Source: an uncultured Sutterella sp. (GTDB taxonomy: Bacteria > Pseudomonadota > Gammaproteobacteria > Burkholderiales > Burkholderiaceae_F). Taken from it: DNA of 43,426 nt. Position numbers and translations under genes: made by a program. This document shows, piece by piece, positions 34,177 to 42,807 of this stretch (within the stretch, counting starts at the first letter, position 1; each line of letters opens with the position of its first letter). The stretch lies in NCBI GenBank assembly GCA_900542195.1, contig UQNA01000021.1, positions 1-43,426 of the forward strand, in the 5' to 3' direction. Under the pieces are notes generated by a model. It did no database searches and had not been told where the DNA came from. It saw only the letters and a list, made by a program, of their open reading frames with translations.

Positions 34177-35394
34177 ATGCTTGGGCTAACAAGACTTGGA
34201 ATTCAGGCTTTTTTAGCTGCTATGGGGATCCAACTGGTTTCGTCTTTGATGGGTACCGCAGTGGCAAGTATCGCACCGGAGATTGCAAAGTCTCTTAATG
34301 CAAACAGTACCTTCGCCGGCTTATATATCGGCTTTTTGTATGTAGGTGCGTGCATTTCGTCGTTAACCGGAGGAAACTTCATCCGGCGTTACGGTCCTGC
34401 CCATATTTGTATGATTGCATTGGCAGTTGCCATTATTTCCCTGCTTCTGTGCATGGTTCCATGGGAAGTCTGCGTCATCTTTTCCGCCTTTGTTTTGGGC
34501 CTGGCTAAAGGTCCTTTAATGCCGGCCATCAACACCATGCTGAGCCGTCAGTTGGAAAAAGGTCAGTACAACACGGTCTTTTCTATCAAACAATGTGCAG
34601 GTCCGGTAGGAATGGCTTTATCCGGTTTAGTAATTCCATTTTTAACCGTTCGGTACGGATGGCGAGTGGGTCTGTCTTTTGTCGCTGTATTGTGCGCCGT
34701 AACCGTTATTTGGAGCATGGCTATCCGCAAGAGCCAAGATGCCAGTTATCAATTCAAAGATGAGCCGATAACTCTATCTCATTTAGCCGACAGTATGAAG
34801 TTAGTTCTCAAGACTCCTTTGCTTCTGCGTTTATCCGTACTCAGCATCATCTACAAAGGCCTGCAGATGTCGGTTTTAGCCTACATGGTGGTGTTCTTGT
34901 CAGACATGAAGTTCTCACTGGTTTTCGGAGGTATTGCCTTAGCTGTGAGCAACTTCGGTGCTATTGTGGGAAGACTATTCTGGGGCCAAGCCGCTAACAA
35001 GCTTCATTCTTCGCGGAAAGCTCTGGCCTATTGCGGTATTTTGATGGGGGCATTCACTATCCTTTTGAGCTTTGTTACTTCAGGCTGGGCTCAGTGGCTT
35101 GTGTTAGCCATTTCCTTCATACTGGGAATAAATTCCTTAGGCTGGAGCGGCGTATTTTTTGCTCAAGTTGCCAAAGCAGCTCCGGAAGGAAAAGTTGCTG
35201 AGGCTACAGGCGGTGTGGATTTCTTCTCCTTTGTAGGTGCTATTTTTGTTCCGATGGCCTTCGGTTTTTTAGGGCATCATTTAGGAGAGTTCCAAACCGG
35301 CTTCTGGATTGTGTCCGGTGTCACGATTGCCGCGGCACTTTACTTGCTCTTTGTTCCGGATATCGATCCGAATACGCAGGCTAAAAAGGCCTAA
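34177..35394 (+). CDS. MFS transporter
   Basis: Major facilitator superfamily carrier of 405 residues with about 12 transmembrane helices. The loop between helices 2 and 3 carries GGNFIRRYGP, the usual region of the MFS A motif, and helix 4-5 contains VLGLAKGPLMPAINTMLSRQLEKGQYNTVFSIKQCAGPVGMALSGL. A central cytoplasmic loop separates the halves at about residues 188-212. GGAGG precedes the ATG at 34177. Transcribed alone, between two terminators. The substrate cannot be read; sugar-acid or organic anion carriers are similar, but this is a guess. Confidence 0.87.
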   Translation: MLGLTRLGIQAFLAAMGIQLVSSLMGTAVASIAPEIAKSLNANSTFAGLYIGFLYVGACISSLTGGNFIRRYGPAHICMIALAVAIISLLLCMVPWEVCVIFSAFVLGLAKGPLMPAINTMLSRQLEKGQYNTVFSIKQCAGPVGMALSGLVIPFLTVRYGWRVGLSFVAVLCAVTVIWSMAIRKSQDASYQFKDEPITLSHLADSMKLVLKTPLLLRLSVLSIIYKGLQMSVLAYMVVFLSDMKFSLVFGGIALAVSNFGAIVGRLFWGQAANKLHSSRKALAYCGILMGAFTILLSFVTSGWAQWLVLAISFILGINSLGWSGVFFAQVAKAAPEGKVAEATGGVDFFSFVGAIFVPMAFGFLGHHLGEFQTGFWIVSGVTIAAALYLLFVPDIDPNTQAKKA

Positions 35395-35403
35395 GAGAAT
35401 AAG

Positions 35404-35434
35404 CAAAAAAAGGGCCGAACAATTCGCTCGGCCC
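35404..35434 (-). terminator. Terminator of the flavin reductase-cytochrome operon
   Basis: GGGCCGA (35412-35418) pairs with TCGGCCC (35428-35434) around a 9-nt loop. On the minus strand it ends in seven Ts. It also borders the convergent MFS gene, but the T-run marks the minus strand as its main direction. Confidence 0.8.
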
Positions 35435-35461
35435 AATCTACTGCTCAACTATGCAAGAATC

Positions 35462-35815
35462 TCAAGGAGTCTTGAAATTGAATCTTTGATCGTCTTTGTT
35501 CTTATGGCATTCTCTGCAGTAGACAACGCTTTCAGAATGTTCTTTGTGACATAAAGTGCATCTGAGCTGTCCGGCATGGGAATCATGAGGATTCGGATTC
35601 ATCTTTGCTGTCTTAGCTGCGACAGCTTCGTAATTGTGGCACTTCATGCAGCTCTTAGATTTAGCGGCTGAAACCGGAGCGGCTGTGTTGTGGCAAGCTT
35701 CGCAGTTAACATTTCTTGCTTGATGCTTGAATTGTGAAGGAGCAGCCAATACAGCGGAGCTCATGCAAAAAAGGCCAGCTATGAGAAAAGGCAGATATTT
35801 CATGGGGATTCTCAT
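35462..35815 (-). CDS. Periplasmic tetraheme cytochrome c (flavocytochrome c electron donor)
   Basis: Small secreted cytochrome of 117 residues with a Sec signal (YLPFLIAGLFCMSSAVLA) and four CXXCH haem sites: CEACH, CMKCH, CTLCH and CRECH. Additional His residues (FKHQ, NPHDSH, KEH) can be distal ligands. The size and pattern equal the N-terminal tetrahaem domain of FccA-type fumarate reductase, here as a separate chain. It should pass electrons from the quinol pool to the flavin reductase encoded just upstream. M1 at 35815 and M5 at 35803 are both possible starts; neither has a strong ribosome binding site. A G+C hairpin lies just before the start. Confidence 0.93.
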   Translation of the reverse strand: MRIPMKYLPFLIAGLFCMSSAVLAAPSQFKHQARNVNCEACHNTAAPVSAAKSKSCMKCHNYEAVAAKTAKMNPNPHDSHAGQLRCTLCHKEHSESVVYCRECHKNKDDQRFNFKTP

Positions 35816-35816
35816 G

Positions 35817-35837
35817 ACCGGCCCTTTCAGGGCCGGT
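35817..35837 (-). other. Intercistronic hairpin directly before the cytochrome gene
   Basis: ACCGGCCCT (35817-35825) and AGGGCCGGT (35829-35837) form a 9-bp perfect stem with a 3-nt loop. Only 1 nt separates it from the cytochrome ATG at 35815. It lacks a T-run, so it is not a terminator; it may stabilise the upstream mRNA or limit cytochrome translation. Confidence 0.55.
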
Positions 35838-35855
35838 TCCTATTGTTGATTAAGG

Positions 35856-37436
35856 TTACTTACCTTCTTTGATGGCTTGGATAGCGTTGGCTGCACCGAC
35901 GCGACCGCTGGTCATTGCGAAGGAAGAAGCAGAACCTTCGCACTTCAAGTCATAAGAAGAGTCATACAGACCGCCGATATCCTGGCCAACTACGTAAAGG
36001 TTAGCAATCACGTCGCCTTGCGGGTTAGTTGCTTCGAACTTCGGAGTAACTGTAACGCCGCCGAGGGTTAAGAAGAATGCACGGATACCTTTCAGAGCGT
36101 AGTAAGGACCTTTCTGCATATCGAATGTTGCCAAATGTTCAGGCAGACGTCCGAATTCAGGATCTTTACCGGCCTTAGCGTATTCGTTAACTTTTTCCAT
36201 TGTGGCGCGGAGATTTTGCGGAGGAACACCGATCTTTGTTGCCAAATCTTCGATGGTGTCACCCTTGAAGGCCCAGCCTCTCTGCTGACCGATTTCATAG
36301 GTCTTCGGGAGAGCTTTCAGAGGAACACCGGCCAAAACGATAGCGTTGAACGGAAGAAGAGCTCCCTTGTTAACCAATTGGTCGTACTTCTGCTGGTCGA
36401 TGATGTTGTACATTACACCGCCGGCTGTTGTCATGGCGTTATATACGTCTACGAAGACGGAGCCGCGGGATTCGTTAAAGAAGCGGTTGCCGTGCTGGTC
36501 AACCCAAAGCCATGGCTGAGCAAGTGCGCAGCGGCCTTGTTTGAGTTCGTCCGCACCCATGAATTGGTTAATCGGAGGAAGGTCAGGGAGGTAAGGGGCG
36601 TTACCGGCGATAGCGTGCATGCCTTTTACACCTGCGCCAACCATCTGAGCCATCTGGATGCCGTCGCCTGTACGGCCGTCGCCGTTCTTACCGTCGGTAA
36701 CCGGGCCTCTGTACCATACCGGTTCAAACATACCGAGAGCGGAAGAATCGTTAACGTACTTAGCCAACATTTCTTTGTTGGATTCGAAGCCGCCTGTTGC
36801 GAGGATAACTTTCTTGGCCTTGACGATAACTTTATCGCCTTCGGCGTCAACTGCTTCAACGCCTACTACTTTGCCGTTTTCGACAAGAAGTTTCTTAACA
36901 GGAGTTTCTGTCAGGATTGTGCCGCCTTTTGCTCTGACTTCCTTAGCGAAGCGCTGAACGATTCCTGCTGCGCCGCCTTTGAACAAGTGCCATGTCATCA
37001 AAGATTCTTCAGGAGAGTACATGGTACGGATACCGCGCATTTCAGCGCCTTTGTCCATGACCCAATCAATTGTTTTACCGGATTCTTCAATCAAAACGCG
37101 GAGGACATGTGGGTCGGCTCTGTAGTGGTGGAATTGCAAAGCAGCTGTCAAAACTTGGTCAACAGTTGTCTTGATGCCATGTTCTTTTTGATAGCGAGTG
37201 CCGACACCTAAAGAACCTTCAGGGAAGTTACCAGCGCCGCCAAGGGCCGGTTCTTTTTCAAGAACGATTGGTTTGACGCCTACGTCAACGGCATGTTGAG
37301 CAGCTGCTAAACCAGCGAGACCGCCGCCGACGATAACCAGGTCAGTTTCTAAATATTGTGTAGCGAAAGCAGGAAGTGAAAATGTAGTTGCAAAAGCGGA
37401 AGCAATAGCAACAGAAACGAAATGTCTTCTTAACAT
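35856..37436 (-). CDS. Exported FAD-dependent reductase (flavocytochrome c/fumarate reductase-like flavoprotein)
   Basis: Flavin subunit of a periplasmic anaerobic reductase, 526 residues. The signal peptide MLRRHFVSVAIASAFATTFSLPAFA contains two Arg before a hydrophobic core, suggesting Tat export of a folded FAD protein, though Sec cannot be excluded. FAD motif DLVIVGGGLAGLAAA (about 32-46), ILATGGFESNKEML (about 219-232), DQHGNRFFNESRGSVF (about 319-334) and a C-terminal GGLYDSSYDLKCEGSASSFAMTSGRVGAANA are present. The conventional fumarate reductase active-site EAVRGEGG segment is not recognisable (QGRCALAQPWLWVD instead), so the acceptor may be another metabolite. AAGGAG lies before the ATG. 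Operon with the tetraheme cytochrome; the LysR gene is divergent. Confidence 0.9.
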   Translation of the reverse strand: MLRRHFVSVAIASAFATTFSLPAFATQYLETDLVIVGGGLAGLAAAQHAVDVGVKPIVLEKEPALGGAGNFPEGSLGVGTRYQKEHGIKTTVDQVLTAALQFHHYRADPHVLRVLIEESGKTIDWVMDKGAEMRGIRTMYSPEESLMTWHLFKGGAAGIVQRFAKEVRAKGGTILTETPVKKLLVENGKVVGVEAVDAEGDKVIVKAKKVILATGGFESNKEMLAKYVNDSSALGMFEPVWYRGPVTDGKNGDGRTGDGIQMAQMVGAGVKGMHAIAGNAPYLPDLPPINQFMGADELKQGRCALAQPWLWVDQHGNRFFNESRGSVFVDVYNAMTTAGGVMYNIIDQQKYDQLVNKGALLPFNAIVLAGVPLKALPKTYEIGQQRGWAFKGDTIEDLATKIGVPPQNLRATMEKVNEYAKAGKDPEFGRLPEHLATFDMQKGPYYALKGIRAFFLTLGGVTVTPKFEATNPQGDVIANLYVVGQDIGGLYDSSYDLKCEGSASSFAMTSGRVGAANAIQAIKEGK

Positions 37437-37522
37437 AGTTAACTCCTTGGAATGATTGGGTTTTTTCTCAACCTCTGAGTGACATTGTAAAAATAACGGG
37501 TGGTAAAATGAGCATGTAAATA

Positions 37523-37551
37523 TTGCAAAGATATCTATGCAAATAATGCAA
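37523..37551. promoter_or_regulatory. Candidate LysR-type operator
   Basis: TTGCA (37523-37527) and TGCAA (37538-37542) flank AAGATATCTA, giving a near-perfect 20-bp palindrome centred on GATATC. A third TGCAA at 37547-37551 follows. It lies between the divergent reductase and LysR genes, where LysR regulators usually bind. Confidence 0.5.
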
Positions 37552-37584
37552 TTGAATCCTTTTTAACCTCAAAAGGCGATTTTT

Positions 37585-38550
37585 ATGGGCGTGAAAAACT
37601 TAGAACAACTGACGCTTGGCGATCTTCAATTTTTAATGGCTCTTGAACGGGCAGGCGGCATAACAAAAGCCGGAGAGGCAATGAATCTTTCTCCTTCAAC
37701 GGCATCACGTACGCTGAAGAGAATTCGAGAAATCCTAGGAGACTCTTGTTTCCTCAATGTCAAAGACGGATTGGTGGCAACGGAATACTTTTCCAAAATC
37801 AAACCCGTTATTCAGGATATATTAGAAAGGATGCAAGGGCTTAATCCGGAAGGGTTCTCACCGGAGAAATGTCGAAGATGTTTTCGAATTAGCTGCATGA
37901 TGGCTGAGGTGTCAAGAATTATCGGAGGAATTGTTCCGACTTTTCTTCAGCAGGCACCATTCGCAAGTATTCACCTAGCTCACCACGACAATGAATTTGA
38001 ACAAGTTCTGTCAGGGAATGTGGATTTTGCTATTGTGACCCGGGTTGGCTTACCGCCTGATATCCATTATTTGGATCTGTACCCAATTGAGCGAGTAGTT
38101 CTATTTCGGAAAGGTCATCCGCTATCTAGGCTAGGCCGTCCATTAAAGACATACGATCTTCAGATGTATGACCGCGCCAGCATTTCTACGGGACGTCATA
38201 ATCATTGGCCTGGCCCCGATCAAAGTATATTTCCATTCGAAAAATTTAGAGAAAGAACGCGACTAACCACGACTCGATTTAATGTCGTTTGGGAGGCTCT
38301 TGAGAAGACCGATTTGATTTCCATCTGCGGATATAGAGCAGCAGAAATTGCAGTCAAGGCAAATGATCTGGAATTCTTACCATTACCTTCGGAAATTGCG
38401 GAACCCAATATTTGGAATTCTTTAATTTGGGGTGAGAGGGCGCATCAGGATGCAGGCTGTATTTGGCTGCGGAAGATTTTTGCCGAATGGGGAAAGGCGG
38501 ATACGAAAAGAGTACAGAAATTGGTTAATTCTCAAGGCTATCGGCATTAA
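37585..38550 (+). CDS. LysR-family transcriptional regulator
   Basis: Regulator of 321 residues. The winged HTH is at about 8-68 (LTLGDLQFLMALERAGGITKAGEAMNLSPSTASRTLKRIREILGDSCFL), then a linker helix, then a substrate-binding domain with VDFAIVTRVGLP (about 149-160) and ERVVLFRKGHPL. It is transcribed away from the reductase-cytochrome operon across a 148-nt gap with a candidate operator, so it very likely controls that operon in response to the reductase substrate or a related metabolite. AAAGGCG lies before the ATG. Confidence 0.92.
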   Translation: MGVKNLEQLTLGDLQFLMALERAGGITKAGEAMNLSPSTASRTLKRIREILGDSCFLNVKDGLVATEYFSKIKPVIQDILERMQGLNPEGFSPEKCRRCFRISCMMAEVSRIIGGIVPTFLQQAPFASIHLAHHDNEFEQVLSGNVDFAIVTRVGLPPDIHYLDLYPIERVVLFRKGHPLSRLGRPLKTYDLQMYDRASISTGRHNHWPGPDQSIFPFEKFRERTRLTTTRFNVVWEALEKTDLISICGYRAAEIAVKANDLEFLPLPSEIAEPNIWNSLIWGERAHQDAGCIWLRKIFAEWGKADTKRVQKLVNSQGYRH

Positions 38551-38882
38551 GAAAGATTGGCCTTTTACAACAAGAATTAAGTGAATGAGAAAGATACTCA
38601 GGATTCTCTCTCATTGACTTAGGCGGCCTTAGTACCTAGCATATTTTCAGCCAAATAGAAAAGATTGAAGGTCTCGGCTTGCCGTCCCAAACTCATTGTC
38701 TTGTTCCTTTAGTGACGGCAGTTCTTGTTTTGATATGAAATTGGGGCATCAAGAAAAGATTTTGCTTGATATGCGGAGCAACGTAATCGCATAGCTTCTT
38801 AATAACAGCGAATTTGGAAGCCTCACCAAAAATCTTTCTAGCCGGCAAATAAATTTCACATGGCAATAGAGGGGGGAGTTCC
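38551..38882. other. Gap between the LysR gene and the YczE-type gene
   Basis: About 330 nt without a clear gene. A weak hairpin, AATGAGA (38584-38590) with TCTCATT (38609-38615), may end the LysR transcript. ATCAAG (38748-38753) and CTTGAT (38765-38770) form another inverted repeat. On the minus strand a frame reads through 38882-38693 with protein-like composition (for example PARKIFGEASKFAVIKKLCD) but no start outside the neighbouring gene, so it may be a gene relic. Confidence 0.35.
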
Positions 38883-39554
38883 GTGCTAGATGCGCATACA
38901 CAAAAAAGACTTGTCGCGTTTTTGTTAGGACTGTCTATTGCAGCTTTTGGCGTGGGACTTATTGTCAAAAGTGAATTGGGCGTCAGCCCGGTCATGTCGG
39001 TACCTTACGTAGTTTCTCTTTATTTACCGTTTACTTTCGGGACCTGTGTTGCCGCAGAGCAAATTATTTTGTTGGCTTTACAGAAAGTAATTTTGAAGTC
39101 GGATTTTAAGTTGAAAGCTTTATGGCAATTTCCGACGGCCGTATTCTTTGGCGTCCTTTGTGATGCCGCTCTCTTCTGCTATTCATCTTTTTCTTTGACG
39201 GCATATTACGAACGTATTTTGGCGCTTTGCCTTGGGATTTGTATTTTGGCTATTGGGTTGTGTTTTCAATTTACGGCAAATGTTTCGGTGACAGCGCCCG
39301 ATGGCTTTATGTTAGCTCTAGCCCAACGTTTTAACTCTACTTATGCAAAGGTAAAGGTTTCAGCTGACTGGCTGTTTGTTGCCCTTAGTGTCGGACTATC
39401 TTTCTATTTCTTTTCGGAACTACAAGGTGTGCGCGAAGGAACCTTAATCAGCGCACTTGGTGTCGGAACTGCTGTGGGTCTAGTAAAGCCGACAGTGCAG
39501 ACTTTCTTGAGAGAAAGACTTCTAACTTCTACAAGTTCAATGAGAAATGAATAG
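38883..39554 (+). CDS. YczE/DUF6198-type integral membrane protein
   Basis: Membrane protein of 223 residues with about five helices, resembling the YitT/YczE family (N-terminal VAFLLGLSIAAFGVGLIVKSELGVSPVMSVPYVVSL, then a helix-rich middle, and APDGFMLALAQRF at about 140-152, a recurrent family block). Function is unknown for the family; transport has been suggested. The start is GTG at 38883 with a strong GGGGGGAG upstream. Likely monocistronic. Confidence 0.7.
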   Translation: MLDAHTQKRLVAFLLGLSIAAFGVGLIVKSELGVSPVMSVPYVVSLYLPFTFGTCVAAEQIILLALQKVILKSDFKLKALWQFPTAVFFGVLCDAALFCYSSFSLTAYYERILALCLGICILAIGLCFQFTANVSVTAPDGFMLALAQRFNSTYAKVKVSADWLFVALSVGLSFYFFSELQGVREGTLISALGVGTAVGLVKPTVQTFLRERLLTSTSSMRNE

Positions 39555-39696
39555 GGACTGTTTTTTGAATTGAATTTAAGGATTTCCAGAAGGATGGTTG
39601 CTCTTCAGAAACTTCAAGCTCAATTAAGTCCTCTAACTCATTTTGCGTTATACCTTCCAGAGTTGTTTTGTGGCAGGATAGGTTGATAAGATCCAA
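39529..39696 (-). CDS. Candidate small protein of 55 residues
   Basis: Minus-strand ORF starting at TTG 39696, with GAGAGGA 7 nt upstream, and ending TAG at 39529, overlapping the end of the YczE-type gene by 26 nt. The middle reads as real protein: GITQNELEDLIELEVSEEQP (residues about 15-34) is acidic and amphipathic. The ribosome binding site lies in a TCCTCT/AGAGGA hairpin (39703-39722). I do not recognise a family. It could be a small gene or a relic; it has a TTG start and no identified promoter. Confidence 0.3.
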   Translation of the reverse strand: MDLINLSCHKTTLEGITQNELEDLIELEVSEEQPSFWKSLNSIQKTVPIHFSLNL

Positions 39697-39764
39697 GCGG
39701 TGTCCTCTCAGTTATAAGAGGAAACAAGAACAAACTTAGAAGATCTATCCGGTCTCTTTTCAAT

Positions 39765-42700
39765 ATGCAGTCCATAACAGACACACAGAAATCTTTAGAA
39801 AGAAGTTTACTAACCTCGTTTATCGACGCTAATGTATCCGACTCAGATCCTCATCTGCGTGCAGATTTGCTCTGTAATTCAGTAGGAGAGAAAGGTGAAT
39901 ACATAAAAGTATTGCCGGAGTTATTGGACGAGCTAAAGGACTGTGACTCTTTTGACATGAGTGTGGCTTTTATAACCCAAGGAGGTTTGAGCCTGCTGAA
40001 ACAAACGTTGAAGGATGATGTGTATGGGGAGGGGCGCAAAGATAAAGTAAAAGGAAGGCTATTAACCACGGACTATAACCTCTTTACTGATCCTCGTGCA
40101 CTCAGGCAAATTGAAAAGTATTTTCCGGAGCTTCAAATCAAACTTTACCGCTGTGAAGATGCTGTAGGCTTCCATACGAAAGGTTTTATGTTCACTCGGG
40201 GTGATGAATGTCGTTTCATCATTGGCAGTTCAAACCTTACACAGAATGCTTTGACCACAAATTTCGAGTGGAATATCAGGCTCGTATCTCATAAAACTGG
40301 TCAGCTTCCCAAAAAAATTAAAACGGAATTCGAGTATCTATGGGAGCATCCGAATAGTTTTCCTTTGAAAGAAGTGATTGATGATTACGAAGTTGAGTGG
40401 AGAGCTGCGAGGAAAAGATTCAAACAAAATAGAATTGTGGCGACGCAACAGGAGACGGTGAAGGCGATTCGGATAGAACCAAACTCTATGCAAAAGGTCT
40501 TTATTAAGAATGTGACTGAGCTTTATCTATCTGGCCAAACTAAGGCATTGTTAATCTCAGCCACGGGGACAGGAAAGACTTATGCAGCAGCTTTAGCAGT
40601 TAGGCATCTCATGAACTTGCGAACAAAGAAGGAAGATGAAAGTTCGAAAGTTCTGAAAGCGCCTAAAAAAATTCTATTCATTGTTCACCGAGAGCAGATT
40701 GCAATTCAAGCAAAGAAAAGCTTTGAGCGGGTAATTGGAACAAAGAATCTATCGTATGGCTTGGTCTCAGGTCATTCCTTTGAAATAGACAAAGATTTAG
40801 TTTTCGGAACTATGCAGACCCTATCCAAAGCCGAAGTGTTGGAGGGAATTAATCCGAAGAAATTTGATTTAGTTGTTATCGATGAGGTTCATCGAGCAGG
40901 CGCTGATAGTTACTCCAAAATTATGGCTCATTTACAGCCAGATTTCTGGCTTGGAATGACTGCAAGCCCAGACAGGCCGGACGGAAAAGATATCTATAAG
41001 ATTTTCGACAATAACATTGCTTACGAAATCCGACTGCAGGGTGCCTTAGAGGAAGATCTGTTGGTACCCTTCCGATACTACGGTATTGCAGATCTGGAAA
41101 TTGACTCACTGAAGTTCGATAAATTGAAAGATTTTAGTTGTGTTGAATTTGACCAGAGAGTAGATCACGTTATTAAACAAGCTGAAGTTTATGGACATGC
41201 TGGAGATCGGGTCAAAGGACTTGTATTTTGCAGGACTATTGAGGAATGTGCGGCTTTTTCGGAGAAATTTAATAAGAAGGGGTTTAAGACGGTCGCTCTC
41301 TCTGGAAAAGATTCAATGGAGAAGAGGCTAGAATGCGTCGAAAAACTATCTCACGGAGAAGGGGAAGGGAGACTAGATTATATTTTTTCTGTAGATATCT
41401 TTAATGAAGGTATTGATGTCCCAGAAATCAATCAAGTTATTTTTTTGAGACCAACAGAAAGCCCTATTATTTTCGTTCAACAGTTGGGCAGGGGACTAAG
41501 AAAAGCCGAGGATAAGGAGTTTTTGGTTGTCCTCGATTTTATTGCTAACTATCAAAACAATTACTTAATCCCTGTAGCCCTTTCCGGTGACAATTCTTAT
41601 GATAAAGATGTCATGCGAAAAGTAGTAGGTCTAGGAACACGAACTATACCCGGGGCCTCGACGATAGAATTTCAGACAGTCGTAAAGCAACGCATACTAG
41701 ATTCAATCGACACAGCAAGAACCAACGATGCGGCTTTGCTGAAAGAGTCGTATCGAATTCTGAAGAATAAATTGGGACGAATTCCACGACTGACCGAGTA
41801 CAAAGATCACACTGGAATTGATCCGGTAAAGTTCTTTATGAATCCTAAATACCGGTCTTACTATGGATTCCTAAAGGAAAATGAAGATTCCTACCAAGTT
41901 CGGCTAACCCCGCGAGCTGAAAGTATGATCCGATATCTCTCATCAAAACTAGGCGCGGCCAAACGTATTGAGGAATGTGTTTTATTAAGGCTGGCGTTGC
42001 AGAATCCAAACGGGGTACTCAAAGAAGATTTTGAAAGCATTCTGCAAAACGAATTGAAGCTTAATCCTTCTCCTCTTCTTTTAAAGAGTGTTTTCAATAA
42101 CCTATCTGCTAATTTTTTCAGAAATGAAATAGAAAAGAAAGGAGCCGGAGACGTTGTTTTTGTAACGCGCACAGAGTCGGGTGATTTCCGAGCATCCAAT
42201 CAACTAAAGGAAGAACTAGAGAATAACGGACCTGGGTTTAGAGACTGTTTGGAGGATTTATTAGACTTCATGACTCAACGTTACGAGGACAGGTTTAGTA
42301 AAAGATACAAGGACACCTCCTTATGTTTGTACGAGAAATATTCTTATGAAGATGTGTGCCGTCTACTGAACTGGCCTAAGAATCCTCCGGCTCAAAATAT
42401 TGGAGGGTATAAGTACGATGAGACAACCAAGACTTTGCCTGTTTTTGTCAACTATCACAAGGCTGAGGATGCCATTGCTTATGAAGACAGATTCGAGTCG
42501 GAGAAAAACCTTATTGCCCTTTCAAAGACAAAACGCTCAGTTGATTCAGATGACGCAAAACGGATTTATAAACAATCTCCTGAAAATGAAGAGAATAAGA
42601 TCTATTTGTTTGTTAGAAAAAACAAAAATGACAGCGAAGCAAAAAGCTTTTATTTCTTGGGGGAGATGAAGGCGGAGGGAATGCCTGAACCAGTAAAGGT

Positions 42701-42806
42701 CCCAAGTGGAGCAGATCCTTCTAAGATGGAAAACGCCTTTGAAATTCAGTATGTTTTAGATACACCAGTTCGTAACGATATATACGATTATTTATGCGGG
42801 GAATAG
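39765..42806 (+). CDS. PLD-nuclease/SF2 helicase with C-terminal DUF3427 domain
   Basis: A 1013-residue multidomain protein. N-terminal PLD-like domain (about 30-215) with one HxK site in HTKGFMF (about 136) and GSSNLTQNA (about 154). A DEAD/DEAH superfamily 2 helicase core follows, with Walker A SATGTGKT (about 264), VIDEVHRAG (about 372), GMTASPDRPD (about 396) and motif VI VQQLGRGLRKAED (about 571). The C-terminal region (about 590-1013) is DUF3427-like. This architecture occurs in accessory regions and is often considered a defence or repair component; no function is established. The ATG at 39765 has no Shine-Dalgarno sequence, which is unusual. The NUDIX gene follows with a 1-nt gap. Confidence 0.88.
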   Translation: MQSITDTQKSLERSLLTSFIDANVSDSDPHLRADLLCNSVGEKGEYIKVLPELLDELKDCDSFDMSVAFITQGGLSLLKQTLKDDVYGEGRKDKVKGRLLTTDYNLFTDPRALRQIEKYFPELQIKLYRCEDAVGFHTKGFMFTRGDECRFIIGSSNLTQNALTTNFEWNIRLVSHKTGQLPKKIKTEFEYLWEHPNSFPLKEVIDDYEVEWRAARKRFKQNRIVATQQETVKAIRIEPNSMQKVFIKNVTELYLSGQTKALLISATGTGKTYAAALAVRHLMNLRTKKEDESSKVLKAPKKILFIVHREQIAIQAKKSFERVIGTKNLSYGLVSGHSFEIDKDLVFGTMQTLSKAEVLEGINPKKFDLVVIDEVHRAGADSYSKIMAHLQPDFWLGMTASPDRPDGKDIYKIFDNNIAYEIRLQGALEEDLLVPFRYYGIADLEIDSLKFDKLKDFSCVEFDQRVDHVIKQAEVYGHAGDRVKGLVFCRTIEECAAFSEKFNKKGFKTVALSGKDSMEKRLECVEKLSHGEGEGRLDYIFSVDIFNEGIDVPEINQVIFLRPTESPIIFVQQLGRGLRKAEDKEFLVVLDFIANYQNNYLIPVALSGDNSYDKDVMRKVVGLGTRTIPGASTIEFQTVVKQRILDSIDTARTNDAALLKESYRILKNKLGRIPRLTEYKDHTGIDPVKFFMNPKYRSYYGFLKENEDSYQVRLTPRAESMIRYLSSKLGAAKRIEECVLLRLALQNPNGVLKEDFESILQNELKLNPSPLLLKSVFNNLSANFFRNEIEKKGAGDVVFVTRTESGDFRASNQLKEELENNGPGFRDCLEDLLDFMTQRYEDRFSKRYKDTSLCLYEKYSYEDVCRLLNWPKNPPAQNIGGYKYDETTKTLPVFVNYHKAEDAIAYEDRFESEKNLIALSKTKRSVDSDDAKRIYKQSPENEENKIYLFVRKNKNDSEAKSFYFLGEMKAEGMPEPVKVPSGADPSKMENAFEIQYVLDTPVRNDIYDYLCGE

Positions 42807-42807
42807 A

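Noticed and set aside
36135..37211. Long plus-strand ORF (358 codons) opposite the flavin reductase gene
   Set aside because: It is antisense to a well-supported gene with signal peptide, FAD motif and SD. Its composition follows from the codon use of the sense strand.
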